Below the pieces are notes generated by a model, which did not search any database, was not told where the DNA came from, and was given only the letters and a program-made list of their open reading frames with translations. From AWTP1-13 sp033764875 (GTDB lineage Bacteria > Pseudomonadota > Alphaproteobacteria > Rhizobiales > Hyphomicrobiaceae), in NCBI GenBank assembly GCA_033764875.1, contig JANRIO010000018.1:22297-86296 (forward strand): a stretch of 64,000 bases of DNA, in the 5' to 3' direction. The translations under genes and the position numbers were made by a program. Below are positions 49,434 to 56,212 of this stretch, piece by piece. How positions within the stretch are numbered: the first letter of the stretch is position 1; every line of letters starts with the position of its first letter.

Positions 49434-49546
49434 CTAAAGGGGTGCGATCGCGACGCTCGTGTTGGTACGGGCTAAAGCGATCTCTTTTCACCGCTCTCTG
49501 CGGCCACTCGTTCGGCCCGTGCAAGAGCCTTACACAGGAGCAAAAG

Positions 49547-50017
49547 ATGAAGCGCGCAATCGGTCTTTCCATAGCTGCACTGCTGCTGGCGGCCCCCGCC
49601 GCGGCGCAGACAACCACCCCGCCCGCCGCGACAACCACCCCCTCGACACCCGGCACCGCCCAGACGACCACCAACATTCCAGCGCAGAGCATGGCGCTGA
49701 GCAACTGGTACGGCAAGAGCGTGTACGACCAGGCCAACAACAAGATCGGCGACATCTCCGACGTGCTGATCGACCAGCAGAAGCAGGCCTCGCTGGCCAT
49801 CATCGGCGTCGGCGGCTTCCTCGGCATCGGCGAGAAGAACGTGGCCGTACCGTTCGACACCATCACGCGCTCGGTGCGCGATGGCAGCGTGTACCTGACG
49901 ATGAACACGACCAAGGACGCGCTGAACGCCGCCCAGGGGCTGCGCTTCGACCGCACGACGAACTCCTGGCTGGTGGATGCCGCCGACGGCAGCGGCAGGA
50001 GCACGATGTCGAAGTAG
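49547..50017 (+). CDS. Exported PRC-barrel protein
   Basis: A 156-residue protein with a signal peptide (MKRAIGLSIAALLLAAPAAA), a Thr/Pro-rich linker and a PRC-barrel domain: NWYGKSVYDQANNKIGDISD, VGGFLGIGEKNVAVPFDTIT and LTMNTTKDAL. The Thr-rich linker suggests the domain sits away from the membrane or wall. The ATG has ACAGGAG upstream. It is likely a stress envelope protein; a smaller relative is encoded at 33426-33830. Confidence 0.88.
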   Translation: MKRAIGLSIAALLLAAPAAAQTTTPPAATTTPSTPGTAQTTTNIPAQSMALSNWYGKSVYDQANNKIGDISDVLIDQQKQASLAIIGVGGFLGIGEKNVAVPFDTITRSVRDGSVYLTMNTTKDALNAAQGLRFDRTTNSWLVDAADGSGRSTMSK

Positions 50018-50086
50018 CGACGCGGTCACCGATCTGTGCGATGGGCCGCAGTCGCGGTCCGTCTTCCATCCTGGGCGAGGACTGAA

Positions 50087-50287
50087 ATGGCAAGCCGGGA
50101 CGTCACGTGCGAAGAGCGGAAGGTCGACAAAGCGCTGAAGGACACCTTTCCGGCCAGCGACACCCCTTCCGTGGGAGGCCCCACCTCGACCGAGACGCCC
50201 CGCAGCCGGCAGGATCGCAAGGCGCCGATCATCCGAAAGGAAGACATCGAGGCCGCGCGCAACGGCGAAGGACACAAGCAACGGTGA
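50087..50287 (+). CDS. Small soluble protein with FPASD motif
   Basis: A 66-residue hydrophilic protein. The block VDKALKDTFPASDTPSVGGP is shared, to my recollection, with many short proteobacterial proteins of unknown role (usually FPASDPPS). The C-terminal half is charged (RKEDIEAARNGEGHKQR). GCGAGG precedes the ATG. It lies next to CsbD, whose EcfG promoter begins just after its stop codon. Confidence 0.75.
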   Translation: MASRDVTCEERKVDKALKDTFPASDTPSVGGPTSTETPRSRQDRKAPIIRKEDIEAARNGEGHKQR

Positions 50288-50290
50288 CAG

Positions 50291-50315
50291 GGAACGACGG
50301 CGCCGCTCGAGCGTT
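50291..50315 (+). promoter_or_regulatory. EcfG-type promoter for csbD-like gene
   Basis: GGAAC (50291-50295), 17 bases, GTT (50313-50315), 67 bases before the CsbD start. Confidence 0.7.
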
Positions 50316-50381
50316 GACAAGGCACGGACCTGAAACGGTCTTTCAAATGGTCTTTCACAGTCAGGAAATGGAGATCTGCTC

Positions 50382-50582
50382 ATGAATTGGGATCGCGTTG
50401 AGGGCAACTGGAAGCAGCTGACGGGCAAGGTCAAGGAGCAGTGGGGCAAGCTCACCGATGACGACGTGAGCCAGATGGACGGCTCGCGCGAGCAGCTCGA
50501 GGGCAAGATCCAGGCCCGCTACGGCTACACGAAGGATCAGGCCAAGAGCGAGGTCGACGGCTGGTTCAACCGCCTGTCCTGA
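50382..50582 (+). CDS. CsbD-family stress protein
   Basis: A 66-residue protein matching the CsbD family over its whole length: MNWDRVEGNWKQLTGKVKEQ, WGKLTDDDV and GKIQARYGYTKDQAKSEVD. CsbD was first described as a SigB-dependent general stress protein in Bacillus and is among the most induced proteins in many stress regulons; its molecular role is unknown. It has an EcfG-type promoter and is closed by a strong terminator. Confidence 0.96.
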   Translation: MNWDRVEGNWKQLTGKVKEQWGKLTDDDVSQMDGSREQLEGKIQARYGYTKDQAKSEVDGWFNRLS

Positions 50583-50605
50583 TCTCGACCGCTCTGCAGA
50601 CATGC

Positions 50606-50632
50606 GCCGGTGCCGAAAGGCACCGGCTTTTT
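50606..50632 (+). terminator. Rho-independent terminator after csbD
   Basis: A 9-bp perfect stem (GCCGGTGCC/GGCACCGGC) with a GAAA tetraloop followed directly by TTTTT, 24 bases after the CsbD stop codon. Confidence 0.92.
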
Positions 50633-50661
50633 CTTGCCATTCGATGGGAAGCGGAGCACGA

Positions 50662-50688
50662 AGAAAAGCCCGCCTCGTCAGGGCGGGC
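50662..50688 (-). terminator. Rho-independent terminator for the minus-strand microprotein genes
   Basis: On the minus strand GCCCGCC, a 7-base loop and GGCGGGC are followed by TTTTCTT. It lies 35 bases beyond the stop codon of the 26-residue peptide gene and faces the csbD terminator. Confidence 0.85.
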
Positions 50689-50722
50689 CGTCTCTGGTCA
50701 GATGTCCACGGCTGCGCGGCGG

Positions 50723-50803
50723 CTAGAGGACGCCGGTAAGGTGCAGGAGGATGATGACGACGATGGGGACGCCAGCCATCCACAAGATGATGTCTCTCAG
50801 CAT
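50723..50803 (-). CDS. 26-residue membrane peptide
   Basis: A short ORF coding for one membrane helix (begins MLRDIILWMAGVPIVVIILL, ends HLTGVL). GGGAG and GGAG lie before the ATG. An EcfG-type promoter about 90 bases upstream and a clear terminator downstream define a self-contained transcription unit, which makes this microprotein convincing. Function unknown. Confidence 0.72.
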   Translation of the reverse strand: MLRDIILWMAGVPIVVIILLHLTGVL

Positions 50804-50893
50804 GCTCTCCAACTCCCTTCGATCCGAACGGCGGTTGCGCATGTCGGGGGAGCGATCCACCACGGGCCGCCCCACGCACAAGGTCGCGGGAAG

Positions 50894-50919
50894 AACAACG
50901 GGCGCGGCGCGATCGTTCC
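50894..50919 (-). promoter_or_regulatory. EcfG-type promoter for 26-residue peptide
   Basis: Minus strand GGAAC (50919-50915), 18 bases, GTT (50896-50894). A second GTT is adjacent at 15-base spacing. Confidence 0.6.
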
Positions 50920-50937
50920 GCGGCGCCATGAGCGGGG

Positions 50938-51048
50938 TCAGGTGACGACCAATGCCAGAGCAACGCCGACGCCCATGAGCGACAGGGACGTAACGAGGGC
51001 GACGAGCCAGACGATCTCGCGCAGCTCCTGGAAAACGACGCCCCACAT
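50938..51048 (-). CDS. 36-residue membrane peptide
   Basis: A short ORF with GGGAG seven bases before the ATG. An amphipathic start (MWGVVFQELREIVWLVALV) leads into one membrane helix (SLMGVGVALALVVT). An EcfG-type promoter lies 34 bases upstream. The next gene downstream on this strand is the 26-residue peptide, 134 bases away with its own promoter. Confidence 0.72.
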   Translation of the reverse strand: MWGVVFQELREIVWLVALVTSLSLMGVGVALALVVT

Positions 51049-51081
51049 ATGCCTACTCCCGTATTAAGCTTCTTGGGCCTC

Positions 51082-51106
51082 AACACCCGGGAGACGGGTC
51101 GGTTCC
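51082..51106 (-). promoter_or_regulatory. EcfG-type promoter for 36-residue peptide
   Basis: Minus strand GGAAC (51106-51102), 17 bases, GTT (51084-51082), before the start at 51048. Confidence 0.7.
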
Positions 51107-51224
51107 AGCCCGCGTGTCCACATCTGCCGCGAGAGGGCCGGAAAAGAGAACGTACGGGCAACCTTGGACTGCGCCTGCGGTTCACCATCTATATGACTGT
51201 GCGATTGGCCTGATGGTGGGATCC

Positions 51225-52388
51225 ATGGATACGCCCGACGAGGAGAAGGCCCCGAGAGACGAGGAGATCGCGTCGCGGGCGCGCGCCTTCGCCCCCGTCG
51301 TGTGGCTCATCGGCAAGGTGCAGAGCGGGAAGAGCTCCATCGTTCGTGCCCTGACGCAGTCGACGCAGGCCGAGATCGGGCGCGGCTTCGAAGCCTGCAC
51401 CCGGTTCTCGCGGGTGTTCGACTTTCCGGCGGAGGCCCCGATCATCCGGTTCCTCGATACGCGCGGCGTGGGTGAGGCCGGCTACGATCCGGCGGCCGAT
51501 ATCGCCTTCTGCGAGGAGCGGGCGCATCTCGTCATCGCCGTCGCCAAGGCCGCCGACATGGAGCAGCGGCCCCTTCTCAGCGTGCTTTCAGCCATCCGCG
51601 AGAGGCATCCAGACTGGCCCATCGTCGTGGCGCAGACGAGCCTGCACGAGCTGTACGCGGAGAACGAGGGGCATGCGCTGCCGTATCCCTTCGGCAGGCA
51701 CACCCTCGGGGCCACACCCCTGCACCGGGCGCTCGCGCATCAGCGCACGCTGTTTGCCGGCGTCGATGCCGACCTGCCGTTCGTGCCGATCGACTTCACG
51801 CTCGCGACCGACGGCCTCGAGCCTGCCGACTACGGGCGCGAGGCCCTGATCGCGGCGCTGATCGCGCATGCACCCAAGGCGGTGGCGGCGGTTCTCGAGG
51901 GGCTGCCGGCCGCCGCCCCCGGCACGACGCAAAAATCGGCCGATCCGCATGTGCTCGGCTATGCGCTGGCCGCAGGCGCCAGCGACGCGGTGCCCGTGGC
52001 AGGCGCCGCCGTCGTGCCGATGGTGCAGGCGGCCATGCTGCGCAAGCTGGCGCAGCTCTTCGACCGCGAATGGGACCGCCAGGCCATCGCCGAGTTCGCC
52101 GGCGCCATCGGTGCCGGCACCCTGCTGCGCGTGGCGACGGGCTTCGGGGTGCGGCAGCTCGTCAAGCTCGTGCCCGTCTACGGGCAGTCGGTCGGCGCGG
52201 CCGCGGCGGCTGCCGCGAGCTTCGCAACAACCTTCGCCATGGGCAAGGCGGCCGCCTACTATCTGTCGCGGCGGCAAGGCAGCGCCCGCGCCGAGGAGAT
52301 CGCACGCGTCTATCGCGAGGCGCTGTCGGAGGCCTTTGCGTTGTCCAAGACAAAGCCCCTCGACACCGGCCTCGGGAAGCCGCCATGA
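51225..52388 (+). CDS. Era/dynamin-like GTPase with DUF697-type tail
   Basis: A 387-residue protein with a P-loop GTPase domain: G1 LIGKVQSGKSSIVRAL, G3 FLDTRGVGEAG. The expected G4 (N/TKxD) is replaced by VVAQTSLHELY, so guanine specificity is doubtful. The C-terminal half is hydrophobic and Ala-rich (YALAAGASDAVPVAGAAVVP and VKLVPVYGQSVGAAAAAAAS), as in YcjF/DUF697 membrane-associated proteins. ATG at 51225 has GGTGGG upstream; a GTG at 51114 in frame adds 37 residues without a ribosome site. Its end overlaps the next gene (ATGA), which encodes a second GTPase. Confidence 0.82.
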   Translation: MDTPDEEKAPRDEEIASRARAFAPVVWLIGKVQSGKSSIVRALTQSTQAEIGRGFEACTRFSRVFDFPAEAPIIRFLDTRGVGEAGYDPAADIAFCEERAHLVIAVAKAADMEQRPLLSVLSAIRERHPDWPIVVAQTSLHELYAENEGHALPYPFGRHTLGATPLHRALAHQRTLFAGVDADLPFVPIDFTLATDGLEPADYGREALIAALIAHAPKAVAAVLEGLPAAAPGTTQKSADPHVLGYALAAGASDAVPVAGAAVVPMVQAAMLRKLAQLFDREWDRQAIAEFAGAIGAGTLLRVATGFGVRQLVKLVPVYGQSVGAAAAAAASFATTFAMGKAAAYYLSRRQGSARAEEIARVYREALSEAFALSKTKPLDTGLGKPP

Positions 52389-53941
52389 CCGCCACCTCGT
52401 CACCGCCGGGAGCGTCCAAGCGCAAGCGGGGACCGGTTCCACTCCTCGCCCTGCTCGGGCTGGCGCTGCTGCTGCCGGCGCTCAGCCTCATTCCGCTGGG
52501 CTCGATCTGGCTCTGGCAAAAGGGCTACGTGCTGCACTGGGCCGTCATCAGCTTCGCCATTGCCGGCGCCGCCTTCATGCTGCTCAGACGGGCGCTGAAG
52601 CCGCTTGCGAGCCCGCGGGAGACGGACGAGGCCGTCGCGGTACCCTCGCCGGTCTGGGATGCACGCCAGGAGGCGGCGTGGAGAGAGGTGACGGCGCTGG
52701 CACAGACCGCCGATACCGGCCGGCTGTCCGGTCGCGACGAGCTGATGGGCCTTGCCCTCGAGACCGTGACGCTGGTGGCGAAGACGATGCATCCAGAGCG
52801 GAGCGACCCGTTGCTTCGCTTCACGCTTCCCGAGGCGTTCGCCGTCATCGAGCAGGCGAGCGCTGGTCTGCGCGACTTCGCCGAGACGAGCCTGCCGTTC
52901 GGCGACCGCGTCACGGTTGCGCAGATGATGTGGATCTACCGCTGGCGCGGCGCTATCCCGATCGTGGAGAAAGGCTATGATCTGTGGCGGCTGGTGCGGC
53001 TCATCAACCCGATCGCGGCGGCGACGCAGGAGCTGCGCGAGCGCGCGACGCGCCAGATCTATGAGCTGGGGCGCGCCCACGTCGCACGACGGCTGACCGA
53101 GGCCTTCGTCAAGGAGGTCGGCAAGGCGGCGATCGATCTCTACGGCGGCAGCGTGCGCGTGCGCAGCGACCGGATCCGCGAGCACGTGAGCGAGGCGACA
53201 CGCCGCGATACGCAACTGCTCGACGACGTGGCGGCCGAGCCGGTCCGCATCCTGGTGGCCGGCCAGAGCGGGGCCGGCAAGTCCTCGCTCATCAACGCGC
53301 TCACGGGCAGCCTCGAGGCGAGCGTCGATGTGGTGCCGGCGACGACGCGGACGACCGCCTACCGCGTCGCGCGCGAGGGACTGCTGCAGGCGCTGCTGAT
53401 CGACACGCCCGGGATCGGCCCCGCGGCGGAGGGCGACGCGGAGCTTGTCGAGGCCGCGGCCGATGCGGACATGATCATCTGGGTGCTGTCGGCGACGCGG
53501 GCCGCGCGAGCCGCCGACAAGGCGGCAATGGACGCCGTGCGCCAGCACCTCGAGAGCCAGCACCGGGCGGCGCCTCCCACGGTCGTAGCGCTGACCCATA
53601 TCGACCGGCTGCGGCCGTTCAACGACTGGTCGCCGCCGATCGACCTCGTCGCCCAGCCCAGCGAGAAGGCGCAGAACATCCGTGCGGCCGTCGATGCCGC
53701 CGTCCGCGACCTGGCATTGGCGCCGCAGCGGGTGGCGGCGGTCCGGGCGGATGCGCAACCCTACAATATCGATGCGCTGTGGGCGTTGGTCCTGGAGGCG
53801 CTGCCCGAAGCCAAGCGTGCGCGCCTGCAGCGTTGCGTGCGCGGGGTCAGGGGCGACTGGAGCTGGCGGGCGGCACTTTCCCAGGCCGCCAACGCCGGGC
53901 GCCTCGTCGCGCGCACCGTGCTGCAGAGCGGCGACCGCTGA
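52385..53941 (+). CDS. Membrane-anchored GTPase
   Basis: A 518-residue protein with two N-terminal membrane helices (LLALLGLALLLPALSLIPLG and LHWAVISFAIAGAAFMLL). A helical region of about 200 residues follows, then a GTPase domain near 290-460 with G1 VAGQSGAGKSSLINALTG, G3 LIDTPGIGPA and G4 ALTHIDRL. The layout of membrane helices, helical linker and Era-like G domain resembles bacterial dynamin-like or YcjX/YcjF-associated GTPases implicated in envelope stress. Overlap with the previous gene (ATGA) suggests a heteromeric pair. Confidence 0.85.
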   Translation: MTATSSPPGASKRKRGPVPLLALLGLALLLPALSLIPLGSIWLWQKGYVLHWAVISFAIAGAAFMLLRRALKPLASPRETDEAVAVPSPVWDARQEAAWREVTALAQTADTGRLSGRDELMGLALETVTLVAKTMHPERSDPLLRFTLPEAFAVIEQASAGLRDFAETSLPFGDRVTVAQMMWIYRWRGAIPIVEKGYDLWRLVRLINPIAAATQELRERATRQIYELGRAHVARRLTEAFVKEVGKAAIDLYGGSVRVRSDRIREHVSEATRRDTQLLDDVAAEPVRILVAGQSGAGKSSLINALTGSLEASVDVVPATTRTTAYRVAREGLLQALLIDTPGIGPAAEGDAELVEAAADADMIIWVLSATRAARAADKAAMDAVRQHLESQHRAAPPTVVALTHIDRLRPFNDWSPPIDLVAQPSEKAQNIRAAVDAAVRDLALAPQRVAAVRADAQPYNIDALWALVLEALPEAKRARLQRCVRGVRGDWSWRAALSQAANAGRLVARTVLQSGDR

Positions 53942-53952
53942 CGGGCCACTTC

Positions 53953-54276
53953 TCAATCCATGCGGCGCGCGACGTGGCGATGGGCCTCGATCTCCTCGGG
54001 CTCGGCCTCATCGATGTGGGTGATCGACGTCCTGGCCTTCGTCTGGCGCAAAAGCTCGTCGAGCTTGGCGTGCAGCGCCTGCGTGTCGCGGTGCTCGGCG
54101 CGCTGAATGAGGAGAGCGATGAAGAGGGTGACGAGCGTCGCCGCGCCGTGCCACTCGAGCGTCTGCGGCGAGGAGATGGCCCAGGCGGCCGTATAGAGAA
54201 TCACGAGGAGAAACGCGAGCGGGTGGGCGGCAAGCGTGCCAAGTCGTATCAGAGCCTGCCGGGATCGTGCGATCAC
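53953..54276 (-). CDS. Low-affinity iron permease family-like small membrane protein
   Basis: A 107-residue protein with two membrane helices (HPLAFLLVILYTAAWAIS and GAATLVTLFIALLIQ). They are followed by the family signature IQRAEHRDTQALHAKLDELL and an acidic tail. These features match the bacterial low-affinity iron permease (Fet4-like) family. The usual length is 110-140 residues. GTG at 54276 has GGAGG ten bases upstream; the frame stays open to 54498 but the extension looks non-coding and would cross a hairpin. Confidence 0.8.
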   Translation of the reverse strand: MIARSRQALIRLGTLAAHPLAFLLVILYTAAWAISSPQTLEWHGAATLVTLFIALLIQRAEHRDTQALHAKLDELLRQTKARTSITHIDEAEPEEIEAHRHVARRMD

Positions 54277-54308
54277 GAGGGGCGTGCCTCCAACTTCCCG
54301 AACGAGAA

Positions 54309-54337
54309 GGAGCGGTGCGAGGGGGACGCACCGCTCC
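54309..54337 (-). terminator. Hairpin terminator candidate after DUF1236 gene
   Basis: A 10-bp perfect stem (GGAGCGGTGC/GCACCGCTCC) with a 9-base loop. On the minus strand it is followed by TTCTCGTT, a weak U-rich tail. It lies between the DUF1236 gene and the iron permease-like gene. Confidence 0.55.
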
Positions 54338-54506
54338 ACAGTGGAGAGGGAGGGAACCTGCTCTCTCACTGAACTCACCAGCGCGGAGCCCGAGCCTCGG
54401 GCTGGTCCACTTGCCAAGCCAACGCGTGCCGGTCGCGCGTCGTTCCCGTGCCGTGCCGGCCGGGCGAGCCGGTGCGCCGCCACAATGCCGCGGCGCACCA
54501 GAGGCG

Positions 54507-55712
54507 TCAGTGCACCTCGATCACCAGCTGGATGGCGCGCTCGTCAGGATCGACGATGGCGACGCGCTGCTCAGCCACGAAGTACTTGTAGCCCTGCAGC
54601 TTGGGGATGCGGTCGACGACGGTGACCGGCAGGGCGAGCAGATGCGCCTGGCGCGGCACCGAAGCGCCCTCGTTCAAGGCGCCGAGGCCCAATGTGCTGT
54701 CGACGCTGCTGCGCAGATCGACGCTCTGCAGGACGATCACCCTCTCCCGCTCCGACAGCGTGAGACCGGCGTTCTGAGGCGGGCCCTGCGCCACAACGTT
54801 GTCGCTGCTGATGACCTCGACCACCTCGTAGGTGTCAGGATCGACGAAGCAGATCTCGTCGTCGACGACGAAGTAGCGGTAGGCCCTGTAGGCCGGGTAG
54901 GCTGCCAGAATCGCGGCAGGGAGCGGCGCCAGGTCGATGCTGCGCGGGATACGTCGGCCGACGCGCACATCGATGCGCGTGCGCGCTCGATTGATGTTGC
55001 GCTCGCGCAAGATGTCGCGGCGGAGGTCAATCCGCTGCTCCCGGGTCAGCTGCAGCCGGCCTCGGCCCTCACCGGGACGGTCGGCGGCGTTGCGGGTGTC
55101 GCCAGGCGTATCGGCCGTGCGGTTCTGCTGCTGCTTCTGCTCGGCGGCCTTGTTCTGCTGCTCCTTGCGCTGCTGCTCAGCGGACCGGTTCTGCTGCTCC
55201 TTGCGCTGCTGCTCGGCGGACCGGTTCTGCTGCTCCTCGCGCTGCTGCTCGGCGGACCGGTTCTGCTGCTCCTTGCGCTGCTCGGCGGACCGGTTCTGCT
55301 GCTCCTTGCGCTGCTCGGCGGACCGGTTCTGCTGCTCCTTGCGCTGCTCGGCAGACCGGTTCTGCTGCTCCTTGCGCTGCTGCTGGGCAGCCCGGTTCTT
55401 TTGCTGCTGCTGGCGCTGCTCGGTGGCCCGGTTCTGCTGACGCTGCTGGGCGCGGTTCTGGTCGCGCTGCGGCCTGCTCTCGCTCCGCGGCGTGGCGCGC
55501 TGCGGTTGCTGACGTTCGACCTGCCGCGGCGCCTGTTGCGGGCGTTCGGCCCTCGGCTGCGGCGCAGCCTGCGGGCGCTCAGAGGGGCCGGGGCCGGAGG
55601 AACCGCCGCCCGGTCTCTCGCCACCACCTCGCCGCTCCTGCGACAAGGCCGGCGTGCAGCACAGCGCCGCCATCAAAGCCGCGCTCACAAACATTCTTGG
55701 TACGTTGCTCAT
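54507..55712 (-). CDS. Exported DUF1236-type protein with Gln/Arg-rich repeat
   Basis: A 401-residue protein: signal peptide (1-25, ending ALS-Q), a Pro/Gln/Arg-rich region, seven tandem repeats at residues 113-192 (unit RKEQQNRSAEQ or with an extra Q), and a C-terminal half with two DUF1236-like segments. These are AYRYFVVDDEICFVDPDTYE and GYKYFVAEQRVAIVDPDERA, each a small beta unit. The highly charged, Gln-rich middle is probably extended or coiled coil in the periplasm. GGGAGAG precedes the ATG at 55712. It has an EcfG-type promoter 33 bases upstream. Confidence 0.85.
   Translation of the reverse strand: MSNVPRMFVSAALMAALCCTPALSQERRGGGERPGGGSSGPGPSERPQAAPQPRAERPQQAPRQVERQQPQRATPRSESRPQRDQNRAQQRQQNRATEQRQQQQKNRAAQQQRKEQQNRSAEQRKEQQNRSAEQRKEQQNRSAEQRKEQQNRSAEQQREEQQNRSAEQQRKEQQNRSAEQQRKEQQNKAAEQKQQQNRTADTPGDTRNAADRPGEGRGRLQLTREQRIDLRRDILRERNINRARTRIDVRVGRRIPRSIDLAPLPAAILAAYPAYRAYRYFVVDDEICFVDPDTYEVVEVISSDNVVAQGPPQNAGLTLSERERVIVLQSVDLRSSVDSTLGLGALNEGASVPRQAHLLALPVTVVDRIPKLQGYKYFVAEQRVAIVDPDERAIQLVIEVH
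55137..55376 (-). repeat. 33/36-base tandem repeat inside DUF1236 gene
   Basis: Seven in-frame units code for RKEQQNRSAEQ (11 residues, 33 bases) or RKEQQNRSAEQQ (12 residues, 36 bases); one unit has REE and the last has NKAAEQ. The DNA units are nearly identical, so copy number may vary between strains. Confidence 0.9.
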
Positions 55713-55744
55713 GATCAACTCTCCCTTTGGGGTCCTGTCCGCTC

Positions 55745-55769
55745 AACGAGAGGTGCCGTGGGTAGTTCC
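55745..55769 (-). promoter_or_regulatory. EcfG-type promoter for DUF1236 gene
   Basis: Minus strand GGAAC (55769-55765), 17 bases, GTT (55747-55745), 33 bases before the start at 55712. Confidence 0.72.
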
Positions 55770-55885
55770 GCCATCGCGGCACTATGCCCACTGCCGGACC
55801 GGGTCTGGCGACACGCCGAAAGCGTGCGCCGATCACCCCTGATGGAGATTGCGGGGGCCGCGTGCACGGCCCCCGCGGGCCCTCG

Positions 55886-56059
55886 TCACGCCCGTCTGAC
55901 GAAGTTGGCGATCAGCGAGACGACGAACAGGACGATGAAGACCCAGAACAGAATCTTGGCGCCTTCCATGGCGAAGCCGGCGACCCCGCCGAAGCCCACG
56001 GCCGCCGCGATCAAGGCGATCACGAGGAACACGATCGCATAGTGCAAGAGATTGCCCAT
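55886..56059 (-). CDS. DUF1328 small membrane protein (YtjA-like)
   Basis: A 57-residue protein with two membrane helices: LLHYAIVFLVIALIAAAVGF and the second, AKILFWVFIVLFVVSLI, separated by GGVAGFAMEG. This is the DUF1328/YtjA pattern; such proteins are widespread and stress associated. The ATG at 56059 has GGAGG five bases upstream; a start 12 bases earlier would remove that spacing. A perfect EcfG-type promoter lies 36 bases upstream. Confidence 0.92.
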   Translation of the reverse strand: MGNLLHYAIVFLVIALIAAAVGFGGVAGFAMEGAKILFWVFIVLFVVSLIANFVRRA

Positions 56060-56094
56060 TCCAGCCTCCACTTTGGCATCCGAACTGGAGCGTC

Positions 56095-56119
56095 AACGCC
56101 AGCGCGCTGCGGCGGTTCC
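56095..56119 (-). promoter_or_regulatory. EcfG-type promoter for DUF1328 gene
   Basis: Minus strand GGAAC (56119-56115), 17 bases, GTT preceded by C (56097-56095), before the start at 56059. Confidence 0.75.
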
Positions 56120-56212
56120 GTCCAGGATCCGCTGCGCGGGATGCAACCAACCAGACCCGCGCGGCGTTTGCCTAACTGCGTCTCACGGCAGCAAGGGGAA
56201 GAGGGGAGAGGC

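Noticed and set aside
55137..55376. CRISPR-like array of regular repeats
   Set aside because: Units are contiguous without spacers and stay in frame inside a coding gene; no cas genes nearby.
56143..56168. EcfG-type promoter before the GH15 gene
   Set aside because: GCAAC rather than GGAAC; spacing and GTT are right, but one-mismatch sites are common enough that I do not list it as a feature.
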